Shown in pieces: positions 24,692 to 34,285 of a DNA stretch of 64,000 nt (its first letter is position 1; each line of letters opens with the position of its first letter). The notes under the pieces were generated by a model. That model did not search any database. It was not told the DNA's origin and saw nothing but the letters and a program-made list of their open reading frames with translations. Origin of the DNA: Elusimicrobiota bacterium (lineage in GTDB: Bacteria; CG03; SLGR01; JAFGSA01); the NCBI GenBank assembly GCA_016934855.1, contig JAFGSA010000023.1:1-64000 (forward strand), in the 5' to 3' direction. Position numbers and translations under genes: made by a program.

Positions 24692-27600
24692 TTACTTCGC
24701 GATGATTATACTTCCGTACTTCTTCCCGTCCGGAGTGTCTATCGCGTATATGTACACGCCCGACTCTATCTTCACGTTCCCTTCGCCGTCGCCCGGGTTC
24801 CACACGATGAAGCTGCTCCCGCCTTTCTTCTTGCTGAAGACCTCGTTGCCGCGGATATCCGTTATCATGACTTCCTCGACTTCGCTCCCGAAGATCACTT
24901 CCGGGTTGGACGGCGTCATGAATTTCTGGTCCGGCTTCGTTTCCGGCAGAAGCACGCTGTACCAGTCCGTGACGGTATCGTTTATCCCGTCTGTCGCGAA
25001 GAGCATGTATTTAAGGCCGCGGCTCCCGATATATTTCTGTATATCCTCGTTTTCTACGGTGAACTTGCTTTCGTATTCCTTTACGGTCTTGCTGAAATCT
25101 TCTTTCAGTTCCAGCTCCCTGCCCGCGGGAATGCTTATCACGGTCAGCTTGATCTCTTCTATTTTCACGTTATCCGTGACGGTGTACTCGAAATCTATCC
25201 TGTCCCGCCCCAGCGCGCGCTGGGTGATGGGAGTATGCGTGATCTCGGGCGCTTTCGTGTCGGGGACCGACGAAACCCTGCCGGAGACGGAACTTACCAG
25301 GCCGAAATCATCCACGGCTTTCACCCAGTAGCTGTAGTATTTCGTCACGTCTATATCCGTATCCTTGTACGACCCTTTGGTCACGGTGGCGAATATCACC
25401 GTGAAAGGGTTCGTCTTGGGTAAAGAACTCTTCGAGGCGCTGCGGTAGAGCCAGTATTTATTGACGTCCACTTCATCGCATTCGTCCCATTCCACCGTCA
25501 TGGACTCCGCGGTGACAGCCGGGACCTTGAGGCCCGAAGGTTTCGGCGGGACCAGGTTCTTCACGCAGGCCGAGGCCTGGTTCACGGAGCTGTAGGCGTT
25601 ATCGTCCAGGTCCGACTGGTTGCCCTCGGCGTCTTTCGCATAAGCGGCGAACCAGTAGGTGACATGCGGATAAAGGCCCTCGATGAGCCTTGACTCGGTC
25701 TCGCCCACGCCAAGCGGATTCGAGAGGTCCCTTGTCCCCTTATCCTTATCGCCCGAGGTATTGGCTATGCCGTTCCACCAGGCCGTGGCGTCGCCGCCCA
25801 GGCCGGCTACGGAATAGCTCGCGTATTTTATCCTGTAGGACCCGTCCGTATTATCCATCGGGGACATGTAATCATTGCTGGGCGACGTCCAGTGGAGCAT
25901 CACTCCCTGGACGGTCGGCGTGGAGCTGGCTGCCAGGTCCGTTATGTCCGCGGGGTCGTATATATCCGGAGTGACCGAGTTCCTGCTCCGGGGCGTGCCG
26001 TTGATCACGCCGCCGTCGGCGTCGTGGGAACCGTTGTTCCCGGTCGCCGTCTTCCAGTTGGAGGAACTGTTCCCGCTCTCGCCCGGATCGACCCGCTCCA
26101 TGGAGCTCTTGGTGGTATTGTTGCCCGCGAACCAGCCTCCGGAACAATCGACTTCATCTATCAGATCGCCGGCGGTGTTCTTAAGCACAAGGTTTTCTCC
26201 TGCAGCAGCCAATCCATAATTACCGAAGCTTCCCACATAATCGCCCGCAACGTCCGCTACAGTGTTATCATCGGTCCTTTCCAGAAGGTAATAACCGTAG
26301 GCATCTATTGTTCCCGTGAGCGTACAGCTCAGTATCGAACCGCCATCTTCGTAAATTTTCCAGCCGGTGAGGTCTATGGCCGCGTTGGTGTTGTTATAGA
26401 GCTCTATCCACTCGTCATACGAAGAAACCGCCGTGGCCATCCAGGCTATCTCGTTTATGACCACTTCCCTGCTCGCGAGGTCTTTCTCGGTGGAAGTCAC
26501 GGATGACGCCACGTACGAAGTATCCTCTCCGTCCTCGTTGTACGCCCAGACCCTGAACCAGTACAAAGTCTCCGGCTCCAGCTCGTACGCCACGGTGGTA
26601 TTGAGGGTCAGCCCCGAAGCGAAAGCCGCGAACGTAGACACATGATCTTCGAAATTATCGCTGGAAACTGATACTCCCCATTTCGTGTACCCGGGATTGG
26701 AGTTTACACCCCAGGAGAGAGTGACGGAATCGTCGTCGGTTTCTCCCACGGTCAGGCTGACCGGCGGGCGCGCCTGGGTGTACACGGGGTAACCCGCGGC
26801 AGTCGTGGAGCTGGAAGCGCCGGAATTGTTCACCGCCACGATGTTGCTTATTTCCGATGCCGCGTTGGCTGTGAGCCCCGACTGTATCCAGCTCGTGGTG
26901 CCGCCGGCGCCGGCGAGCTCCCCGAGGACTTCGCTCGATGCCACGACCGCATACGTCAGCGTGCGCAGCCTGAATCCCAGCTCCGATGAGGAAGTGTCGG
27001 TCCAGGACCACTGTATCTGGTACGTTGATACAGCCACCCCCGTAAAACCGCTCGGTTTACTTGGTATGCCTATTTTAGGACATGTGGATTTCTGGTTCGA
27101 ATATGCGCTCTCGAGTATATTCGGGCCCTGGTCTACCGAGGTCACCCTGTAGTAATACGTACTGCCGTTGGTGAGGCCTGTATGGATATAACTAGTATTC
27201 ACGGTCTCTGTGGCGGTGAACTGGTCAGCCCAGTTGAGCGGCGATATGGAAGAACAGTAAAGCCTGTAAAAATCAAGGTCCGCCGCATCTACGGCATCCC
27301 ATGAAGCGGTTATCTGCTGGCTGTCCCTCGACAGGTTCAGTCCTGCAGGCGCAGGGGGAGCGTCATCGCTGGCCGGCGTATAGTTATTAGTATTGTTATT
27401 TGCATCGCTTACCCATGTATCCGGCCTGTTATTATTCTCATCTACTGCTTTTATAGCGAAATAGTACGTCACGCCGGGCGAAAGTCCCGTCACTGTCATG
27501 CTCTGACCGGTTCCCGCGGTCTCCGGGCCGGGGATATCCGACGCGGAATATGCCGCCAGTAAGGCGCTGCCGTTATACCCGGCCTCGTCTGTTATGTTGG

Positions 27601-30600
27601 CTTCGGAGGATATCCTTATCTCGTATTGAGCCGCCGTACCGCTCCCGTAATCGTCGCCCGGCGCGGTCCATTCGAGTTTAACCGATCCCTCCAGAACGGG
27701 ATTTTCCAGCGCGGTCAGGTTAGATATGGCATCGGGCGGTATGCTCTCTATATGCACGGAGTTTTCCGCCCTGGGCGTTCCATTTAATGGATTACCGCCA
27801 GCGTCCTGCCCATTGGTTATAGAGCCGTTATTATTCGCCCAGTTATCCGAGTCATCCCCGTCCGCGTCTGGTACTTTCCTCTCCATTGTATACCGGTCAT
27901 CATCGTCAGTACCAGCAACCCAACCGGATGAACAATCCACCCTGTCTATCAGTTCTCCCACACTGTCCTTTAATACCAGGTATTCCCCGCTATTGGAGAG
28001 CCCGCTCCCGCCGAAACTCCCAAACTGATCAGCTGCTATATCAGATACTGTGGTATCATCAGTCCGCTCAATCAGGTAATACCCGTTGGCTCCTATGCTC
28101 CCGCTCAGTGTGCAAATAAGCGTCGCGCCGCCGGCTTCGTAGAGCTTCCAGTCCGTCAGGTCCACCGCGCCGCCCGTGTTGTTATAAAGTTCTATCCACT
28201 CATCGCTGATATATGATGGTGACGTACCGGCCCAGGCTATTTCGTTTATAACGACGGTCATCGTGGGATCGGCTCTTTCCGTGGCGGTGACCGCCGAGAC
28301 CGTATAAGCAGTATCCTCGCCGTCCTCGTTGTAGGCCCATACCCTGAACCAGTACGAGGTCTCGGGCTCGAGGCCGTAAGCCGCGGTGGTATTCGCGGTG
28401 AGACCCGACGCATAAGCCACAAATGTCGACACGTGGTCCTCGAAATTATCGCTGGAAACGGATATTCCCCATTTCGTATATGCCGGATTTTCGTTTATTC
28501 CCCAGCTTAGCGACGCGCTGGATATGAAGACCTCGCTCACTTCCAGAGTGACGGGGACTCTCGCGTGGGCGAACACGGGAAATCCGCTCACGGTCGTAGA
28601 GCTCGAACTACCGTAATTATTCACCGCTATGACGTTGCTGACATAGGAGGAAGTGTTCGCCGTGAGCCCCCCCTGCACCCAGCTCGTGGTGCCGCCGGCT
28701 CCGGCGAGCGCCTTGAGCACTTCGCTCGATGCCACGACCGCATACGTCAGCGTACGCAGCTCGAACCCCAGTTCCGAAGACGAAGTATCGGTCCAGGACC
28801 ACTGTATCTGGGAAGTGGACACGGCGACTCCGGTGAAAGAGCCGGGCGCGCTCGGCGCGCCGGACTCCGGGTACGATGATATCGAGTCCGAATAGGCGCT
28901 CTCCAGGACCACAGGACCCTGGTCTACTGAAGTAACCCTGTAATAGTAAGTGTTATTGTTAGTAAGAGGCGTATGAGTAAAACTGGTATTAACCGTCTCT
29001 GTGGCGGTGAACTGGTCAGCCCAGTTGAGCGGCGATATGGAAGAACAGTAGAGCCTGTAAAAATCCAGGTCGTCGGAACTTACCGCGTCCCATGATACGG
29101 TAAGCTGCTGGTGCTCTTTAACGGCGCCCAGCCCCGACGGCTGTTCAGGAATTGCATCGTAGGCGTCGTTGCGGTTCTTGGTGTTCACCGCGCCAGAGGA
29201 CCAGTCGCCCTTGTTGCTGGCAGCATCGCCGGCCCTTACCGCCACCCAGTAGGTTGCTCCCCGCGTGAGCCCCGTCACCGTAAAACTCTGGGCGGTCCCG
29301 TAGGCAAGCGGAGCGGGTATAACGCTAGCGGAGAATACCGAGAGCGCCGATGCCGCGTCGAACGCGGTATTGTCGGCTATGTTCCCGGCCATGGACATCC
29401 TTATATCATAAGACACCGCGGTGCCCGTCGTGCCGTCATTACCGGGAGCGGTCCACTCGAGCGTGATAGCCCCTTCGATCGTAGAATGTGTAAGCGCCGT
29501 CAGGTCCGATATAGCCGAAGGTTTAGTGCCGTCCGGCTCCACAGAAGACGAACTGTTCTGCGGGTCGCGCCCGTTGTTCTGATCCACCCAGTCGCCGGCG
29601 CTCGAGCCGGAATCGAACCCGTTACCGTCGTACTCGTCGCCGCCGCCGGATGCCAGCGATGTATCGGTAGACGAATAAGCGCTCTTCCTTTCGACGCTGT
29701 TGTTATTAGCGGAAGTGCCGTGATTGGGCGCGGCGGAGCCGCCTTCGGGCACGTTTGCGGAACCGTAACCGACCTTGTCCACCATGTACCCTTTTTCGTC
29801 TATTATCCTTATATGCCCGTTATCGGAAAAACCCAGGTTCCCGTCCAGCATAAGGTCCGCGGGAACGGCGTTGCTGGACGAATAGACGGTGTACGTGGAA
29901 GAGACCAGGTAGAACGCCTGCACCTGGACGGAGACGGCTCCGAACGTCGCCTTGTTGTCCCAGTCGGCGTTGTCGGTATGCGCGTCGTTGTCGTATTCCA
30001 CTTCCCACCCGTTAAGACTCTGTGCGCCCGTGCCGGGATTGTAGAGTTCCACGAACTCGTCGTACGCACTCACCGGACCCCTCGTTGCGAACTCGCTTAA
30101 GAGGACGTGAGCCGGCACCGTTTGTGTGGCCTCGGAACCGGTAAAGATATTCCCCCAGTTATTCGCGTCATCTTTCGCCCTTATATGGAAAGTTACGTTC
30201 TGCCCCGAAGGCAGCCCCTCCACCCTTATTTTTTCATCGGCCCCATAAGCAGATGGAGAAGGTATTGTTGTCATATCTAAATCTGTCTCTTTAGCCTTGT
30301 TCCACCAGGCGGTCGTGTCGCCGCCGAGATCCGCGATACTGAAAGTCGCGTACTTGAGCGTGTAGGAATCCGCGGTACCGGTCGTGCCGTCGTCGCCCGG
30401 CGCGGTCCAGGAGAGCGTCGCGACCCACACCCTGCTCCACAGCTCCACCGCAAGATCGGTTATCGGCGAAGGCTTGGTATCATCCACTCCTCCTCCCGAA
30501 ATTGCGTTCACCTGGTTCGTCTCCGCAAGCGAATCTATGGGCGAATAGTTGGATTCATCGAATGATTTTACCGCGAAGAAATAAGTCGTCCCCGTCAGAA

Positions 30601-31414
30601 GGCTGGTCACGGTGACGTTCTCGGTCACACCGGGATTCGAAGGAGTGACGTCTGTGGAATACACCGTCGCGTAGTTCCACCAGCCGTCCGTTCCCTGCCC
30701 GTAGGAAGTTATACTGTGCGTGTTATATTTTATTATATAGCCGGCCACGGGGTTCCCTCCGGGCGACCCGCCGTCCTCGTCCGGAGCCGTCCAGGAGAGG
30801 TCTATGCACCCGTCGGTACCGCTGGTGAGCGCCGAGAGGTTCGCCACAGCTGCGGGCGCGTCGTCGTCAGGAGTCGTGAAAGAGTAATCGTCCCCGTATA
30901 CTATGCCCTGCACGCCGCTCGCGTGGGAGTTGTAGCACCTGACCCGCGCGGAGCGGGCGGCAGCGGGTGCGTTTATGTTAGCCGATGACAGCTGGACCCA
31001 GGAATCTTTTGTCGTAGTCGTTTCACTTATCTGCGGAGCGAGCGCGCTTCCCGAACCGTCATCGGACGCGTAAAAATACACCTGCACCCTTCCCTCGTTA
31101 GCGGTCGAATCCACGTACACCCAGCCCGAGAGGCTGTACTTGCCGCCGCCCACGAGCCCGGTAACTACCTGGTAAATATAACCATAGGTAGAACCTGTAT
31201 CATCTATTTTGACTGATTGAGCATCACCATGAACAATAACAACCTCACCCGAAAAATTATCAACTCCGTATTTACTCCAAGATTCTGTACCGGAATCTAC
31301 TTCAAAATCGCCGTTCATCAGGAGTTCCCGGGCATGTATGCAGGAGTAAACCAGCAGAAGTACTGCCGCAGCCGCTGTTATCTTTTTTAGATTTAATATT
31401 TTAATGATACTCAT
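24692..31414 (-). CDS. Giant (2240-residue) surface protein with FN3 and lamin-tail repeats and C-terminal sorting domain
   Basis: After a signal peptide (about 1-28) comes a carbohydrate-binding-like jelly-roll (about 30-180; LMNGDFEVDSGTESWSKYG), then many fibronectin type III domains (WTAPGDDG, SWDAV, YYYRVTSVDQGP) and three lamin-tail domains near residues 440, 1053 and 1651 (INEIAWxxT...DEWIELYNNT). A unit of several FN3 domains plus an LTD is repeated in tandem with an offset of 597 codons. The end (about 2150-2240) is a FlgD/type-IX-like domain (PSNPEVIFGSEVEEVMITDIRG ... GVYIYAID). It is probably a long surface stalk or adhesin. It is the first gene behind a good promoter at 31563-31591. 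Confidence 0.85.
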   Translation of the reverse strand: MSIIKILNLKKITAAAAVLLLVYSCIHARELLMNGDFEVDSGTESWSKYGVDNFSGEVVIVHGDAQSVKIDDTGSTYGYIYQVVTGLVGGGKYSLSGWVYVDSTANEGRVQVYFYASDDGSGSALAPQISETTTTKDSWVQLSSANINAPAAARSARVRCYNSHASGVQGIVYGDDYSFTTPDDDAPAAVANLSALTSGTDGCIDLSWTAPDEDGGSPGGNPVAGYIIKYNTHSITSYGQGTDGWWNYATVYSTDVTPSNPGVTENVTVTSLLTGTTYFFAVKSFDESNYSPIDSLAETNQVNAISGGGVDDTKPSPITDLAVELWSRVWVATLSWTAPGDDGTTGTADSYTLKYATFSIADLGGDTTAWWNKAKETDLDMTTIPSPSAYGADEKIRVEGLPSGQNVTFHIRAKDDANNWGNIFTGSEATQTVPAHVLLSEFATRGPVSAYDEFVELYNPGTGAQSLNGWEVEYDNDAHTDNADWDNKATFGAVSVQVQAFYLVSSTYTVYSSSNAVPADLMLDGNLGFSDNGHIRIIDEKGYMVDKVGYGSANVPEGGSAAPNHGTSANNNSVERKSAYSSTDTSLASGGGDEYDGNGFDSGSSAGDWVDQNNGRDPQNSSSSVEPDGTKPSAISDLTALTHSTIEGAITLEWTAPGNDGTTGTAVSYDIRMSMAGNIADNTAFDAASALSVFSASVIPAPLAYGTAQSFTVTGLTRGATYWVAVRAGDAASNKGDWSSGAVNTKNRNDAYDAIPEQPSGLGAVKEHQQLTVSWDAVSSDDLDFYRLYCSSISPLNWADQFTATETVNTSFTHTPLTNNNTYYYRVTSVDQGPVVLESAYSDSISSYPESGAPSAPGSFTGVAVSTSQIQWSWTDTSSSELGFELRTLTYAVVASSEVLKALAGAGGTTSWVQGGLTANTSSYVSNVIAVNNYGSSSSTTVSGFPVFAHARVPVTLEVSEVFISSASLSWGINENPAYTKWGISVSSDNFEDHVSTFVAYASGLTANTTAAYGLEPETSYWFRVWAYNEDGEDTAYTVSAVTATERADPTMTVVINEIAWAGTSPSYISDEWIELYNNTGGAVDLTDWKLYEAGGATLICTLSGSIGANGYYLIERTDDTTVSDIAADQFGSFGGSGLSNSGEYLVLKDSVGELIDRVDCSSGWVAGTDDDDRYTMERKVPDADGDDSDNWANNNGSITNGQDAGGNPLNGTPRAENSVHIESIPPDAISNLTALENPVLEGSVKLEWTAPGDDYGSGTAAQYEIRISSEANITDEAGYNGSALLAAYSASDIPGPETAGTGQSMTVTGLSPGVTYYFAIKAVDENNNRPDTWVSDANNNTNNYTPASDDAPPAPAGLNLSRDSQQITASWDAVDAADLDFYRLYCSSISPLNWADQFTATETVNTSYIHTGLTNGSTYYYRVTSVDQGPNILESAYSNQKSTCPKIGIPSKPSGFTGVAVSTYQIQWSWTDTSSSELGFRLRTLTYAVVASSEVLGELAGAGGTTSWIQSGLTANAASEISNIVAVNNSGASSSTTAAGYPVYTQARPPVSLTVGETDDDSVTLSWGVNSNPGYTKWGVSVSSDNFEDHVSTFAAFASGLTLNTTVAYELEPETLYWFRVWAYNEDGEDTSYVASSVTSTEKDLASREVVINEIAWMATAVSSYDEWIELYNNTNAAIDLTGWKIYEDGGSILSCTLTGTIDAYGYYLLERTDDNTVADVAGDYVGSFGNYGLAAAGENLVLKNTAGDLIDEVDCSGGWFAGNNTTKSSMERVDPGESGNSSSNWKTATGNNGSHDADGGVINGTPRSRNSVTPDIYDPADITDLAASSTPTVQGVMLHWTSPSNDYMSPMDNTDGSYRIKYASYSVAGLGGDATAWWNGIANTSGDKDKGTRDLSNPLGVGETESRLIEGLYPHVTYWFAAYAKDAEGNQSDLDDNAYSSVNQASACVKNLVPPKPSGLKVPAVTAESMTVEWDECDEVDVNKYWLYRSASKSSLPKTNPFTVIFATVTKGSYKDTDIDVTKYYSYWVKAVDDFGLVSSVSGRVSSVPDTKAPEITHTPITQRALGRDRIDFEYTVTDNVKIEEIKLTVISIPAGRELELKEDFSKTVKEYESKFTVENEDIQKYIGSRGLKYMLFATDGINDTVTDWYSVLLPETKPDQKFMTPSNPEVIFGSEVEEVMITDIRGNEVFSKKKGGSSFIVWNPGDGEGNVKIESGVYIYAIDTPDGKKYGSIIIAK

Positions 31415-31562
31415 ATTTCTAATATAAGTATACTTTTTAATATAGAAAGTATAATGAACGGCGGAAACGAATATTCAGGGTGATATTTTACATCTGATAT
31501 GATTTTTAAGCCCCTGCTTTTACATACTTTTTACTTATTAATATAAAACTAAATATTAATAT
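31415..31562 (-). other. AT-rich 5' leader of the cluster, with palindrome near the start
   Basis: About 150 nt separate the promoter from the ATG at 31414. The leader is very A/T-rich and holds AAGTATACTT, a perfect 10-bp palindrome 10-20 nt before the start, within a longer imperfect inverted repeat. No known riboswitch motif was recognised. The palindrome could be an operator or a second -10 region. Confidence 0.35.
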
Positions 31563-31591
31563 AGTATATTATGGGCGTTTTGCCAATACAA
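31563..31591 (-). promoter_or_regulatory. Promoter of the large surface/DNA-handling cluster
   Basis: The minus strand has TTGTAT (31586-31591), 17 nt, then TATACT (31563-31568), a good sigma-70-type match upstream of the 2240-residue protein gene. The preceding gene uxs ends at 31631, so this is the natural start point of the ~30-kb cluster. Confidence 0.6.
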
Positions 31592-31630
31592 TGATCGGCT
31601 TTATAAAAAGATACGTTTAGATCCGGAAGT

Positions 31631-32563
31631 TTACTTCAGGATAGACCTGTAGTAATCTATGGTCTTTTTCAGGCCGTCTTCGAGGCTGGTTTTCGGTTCC
31701 CAGCCGAGCTTTTCTTTCGCAAGCGATATGTCCGGCTGGCGCACTTTCGGGTCGTTTACGGGAAGCTCCCTGTATTCTATCCTGCTGGAGGAGCCGGTTA
31801 ATTTAAGTATCTTCTTGGCGAAATCGTTCACGGTCATCTCGCGGGGATTGCCTATGTTCACCGGGTCGCAGTAATCCGAGAGCATGAGCCTGTATATCCC
31901 GTCCACGGTGTCGCCCACCCAGCAGAAACTCCTGGTCTGCGTGCCGTCCCCGAAGACGGTGAGCGGTTCGCCCCTCAGGGCCTGGTATATGAAAGTAGGC
32001 ACCACCCTGCCGTCGCCTGTCCTCATCCTGGGACCGTACGAATTGAAGATCCTGACTATCCTGGTATCAAGCTTGTGCGCCCGGTGGTAGGCCATGGTTA
32101 TGGCTTCCGAAAACCTCTTGGCCTCGTCGTAGACGCCGCGCGGCCCGACGGTGTTGACGTGCCCCCAGTAGGTCTCTTTCTGCGGATGCACGTCCGGGTC
32201 GCCGTAGACCTCCGATGACGAAGCTATAAGGTAGCCGGCGCCTTTCTCCTTTGCCAGACCCAGCGTCTTGTGAGTGCCCAGCGACCCGACTTTCAAAGTC
32301 TTTATGGGGAGCTTCAGGTAGTCTATCGGGGAAGCCGGGCAGGCGAAATGGAGAACCCAGTCCAGCTTTCCCTTAACATATATATATTCGGTAACATCGT
32401 GGTCTATGAACCGGAAATTCTTGTTGTCGGCCAGGTGCGCTATGTTGTCGTCGTTACCCGTGATGAGGTTGTCCATACCTATGACTTCGTGCCCTTCCGC
32501 GAGCAGCCTGTCAACGAGATGCGAACCCAGGAAACCCGCCGCGCCGGTTACTACTATCCTCAT
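31631..32563 (-). CDS. uxs: UDP-glucuronate decarboxylase (UDP-xylose synthase)
   Basis: A 310-residue short-chain dehydrogenase-type sugar enzyme with the NAD site GAAGFLG (7-13), the UXS-type block [19 protein letters not shown] (with E118) and the catalytic pair Y145-x3-K149 in GVYDEAKRF. It converts UDP-glucuronate to UDP-xylose with enzyme-bound NAD in the cytoplasm. The length is normal for bacterial UXS. Its ATG overlaps the UDP-glucose dehydrogenase gene by 4 nt, so the two make a two-step route from UDP-glucose to UDP-xylose for envelope glycans. Confidence 0.92.
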   Translation of the reverse strand: MRIVVTGAAGFLGSHLVDRLLAEGHEVIGMDNLITGNDDNIAHLADNKNFRFIDHDVTEYIYVKGKLDWVLHFACPASPIDYLKLPIKTLKVGSLGTHKTLGLAKEKGAGYLIASSSEVYGDPDVHPQKETYWGHVNTVGPRGVYDEAKRFSEAITMAYHRAHKLDTRIVRIFNSYGPRMRTGDGRVVPTFIYQALRGEPLTVFGDGTQTRSFCWVGDTVDGIYRLMLSDYCDPVNIGNPREMTVNDFAKKILKLTGSSSRIEYRELPVNDPKVRQPDISLAKEKLGWEPKTSLEDGLKKTIDYYRSILK

Positions 32564-33867
32564 CTTCCGATACCTATGTAGTTGATCCCCAGCTCTTTCA
32601 TCTGTGCCGGCTCGAACATGTTCCTTCCGTCTATTATGGTGAGTTTCGCGCCCAGTTCTTTCTTGAGCCTGTCGAAATCCATCTCCTTGAACTCGCCCCA
32701 GTCGGTGAGTATAAGTATGGCCTCGGCGCCTTTTACAGCGGAATACATGTCGCTGTGATAGAGGACGCTCCCTTCCTGGCCTATGGCATGTTTGGCGTTC
32801 TCGGTCGCGACCGGATCGTACGCCCTTATGCGCGCGCCTTCCTGTATAAGCTTTTTGATGATGTCTATAGAGGGCGCGTTCCTCATGTCGTCCGTATCGG
32901 GTTTGAACGCCAGGCCCAGCACCGCTATCGTCTTGCCGTTCAAGGTCATGAAATTATCCTTGACCTTCTGAACGATGAGGTCGGCCTGCTTCCTGTTTAT
33001 ATCCTGGACTTCTTTCAGGAGCTTGAAATCGTAGCCTAGTCTCTCCGCTATCTTTATGAACGCCGACAGGTCTTTTGGGAAACAGCTTCCCCCGAACCCC
33101 GCGCCCGCCTCGAGGAAATCCTTTCCTATCCTCTTATCGAAACCCATGCCGAGGGCCACTTCCTTTATGTCCGCTTTCGTCTTCTCGCAGACGTTGGCAA
33201 CGGCGTTTATGTACGATATCTTGAGCGCCAGGAAACTGTTGGAAGCGTGCTTTATGAGCTCCGCGCTCTCGATGTTGGTCACCAGTATATGCGTCCTGTC
33301 TTTGAGCGGGCTGTAGAGCTCCAGCATCTTCTTCCTGGCGCGGTCGGATTCAACTCCTATTACAATCCTGTCGGGGTTCAGGAAATCACTTATGGCCTTG
33401 CCTTCGCGAAGAAATTCCGGGTTGGACGCGACGTCGTACTCCACTCCCTTCGGGGCGTATTTTTCTATCGTGCGCTTTATCCACATCCCCGTTTCCACCG
33501 GGACCGTGCTCTTGGATACCACTATCCTGTAATCCGTCATGTTCTCGGCTATCTCTTTCGATACAGCCTCTACATAACAGAGGTCCGCCGACCCGTCCGG
33601 AAGCGGCGGGGTGCTCACTGCCACGAACAGCAGTTCCGCTGCCTTGACCCCTTCTTTTATATCGGTGGAAAATTTCAGCCGTTTGGCCTTTACGTTCTTC
33701 TCCACCAGCTCATCCAGGCCGGGTTCGTATATCGGCATCTTGCCCGACTTTAAGATCTTTATCTTCTCTTCGTTGTTATCTATACAAAGAACTTCGTGCC
33801 CGATCTCGGCAAGACATGCGCCCGTTACGAGACCCACGTACCCAGTTCCGACTATTGCTACTTTCAC
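32560..33867 (-). CDS. ugd: UDP-glucose 6-dehydrogenase
   Basis: The 435-residue enzyme oxidises UDP-glucose to UDP-glucuronate with two NAD+. It shows the N-terminal Rossmann motif [11 protein letters not shown], the conserved STVPVETG, and catalytic C262 in [12 protein letters not shown]. The start is GTG at 33867 ([12 protein letters not shown]), supported by GGAGG 9 nt upstream. It feeds uxs, which overlaps it by 4 nt. The spacer in front of it consists of 7-bp repeat arrays, in which no clear promoter is visible. Confidence 0.95.
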   Translation of the reverse strand: MKVAIVGTGYVGLVTGACLAEIGHEVLCIDNNEEKIKILKSGKMPIYEPGLDELVEKNVKAKRLKFSTDIKEGVKAAELLFVAVSTPPLPDGSADLCYVEAVSKEIAENMTDYRIVVSKSTVPVETGMWIKRTIEKYAPKGVEYDVASNPEFLREGKAISDFLNPDRIVIGVESDRARKKMLELYSPLKDRTHILVTNIESAELIKHASNSFLALKISYINAVANVCEKTKADIKEVALGMGFDKRIGKDFLEAGAGFGGSCFPKDLSAFIKIAERLGYDFKLLKEVQDINRKQADLIVQKVKDNFMTLNGKTIAVLGLAFKPDTDDMRNAPSIDIIKKLIQEGARIRAYDPVATENAKHAIGQEGSVLYHSDMYSAVKGAEAILILTDWGEFKEMDFDRLKKELGAKLTIIDGRNMFEPAQMKELGINYIGIGR

Positions 33868-33888
33868 CCTGATAAACCTCCTTCTGCC

Positions 33889-34285
33889 TAAGTTTTAAGC
33901 TATAAGTTATAAGCTGTAAGACCCATAAGAAGTCGCTGGTTGCTAGTCGCTAGTTGCTTGTAAATTCCCATCTGGCATCTGAAATCTGACATCTGGCATC
34001 TCTGCTTATCACTATCTATCATCTCACATCTGGTATCTCTTATCCATCTATACCCTACCCAGTCTTAAGTTGTAAGCTATAAGCTGTAGGTCTTCTGAAA
34101 TAACAAAACTCAAGCATCAAAACCCAAACAAATAACAATTTTCTAAACAACCGAATTGTTTGGAAATGTTTAGTATTTGTGTTTTGGAACTTGTTTGTAA
34201 TTTGCTATTTGTCATTTGTAATTTAATTATCTTATCACTTAAAACTTACAACTTATAACTCTCTCTACGCTTCACGTTTCACGCT
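33889..34285. repeat. Repeat spacer between queF and ugd
   Basis: About 400 bp without a gene. It holds 7-bp-period arrays: TTTTAAGCTATAAGTTATAAG (33892-33918) and its inverted form CTTAAAACTTACAACTTATAA (34236-34258), GTCGCTGGTTGCTAGTCGC (33931-33957), CATCTGGCATCTG (33968-34040), ATTTGTA-type words (34195-34222) and CTTCACGTTTCACGCTTCAC (34269-34288). In the centre (about 34125-34190) is an imperfect long inverted repeat with a core hairpin AAACAA-CCGAA-TTGTTT. The last array supplies the stop codon of queF. Confidence 0.85.

Noticed and set aside
33889..34285. CRISPR-like repeat array
   Set aside because: The repeats are 7-bp words with no spacers of constant length, no conserved 23-45-bp repeat and no cas genes nearby.
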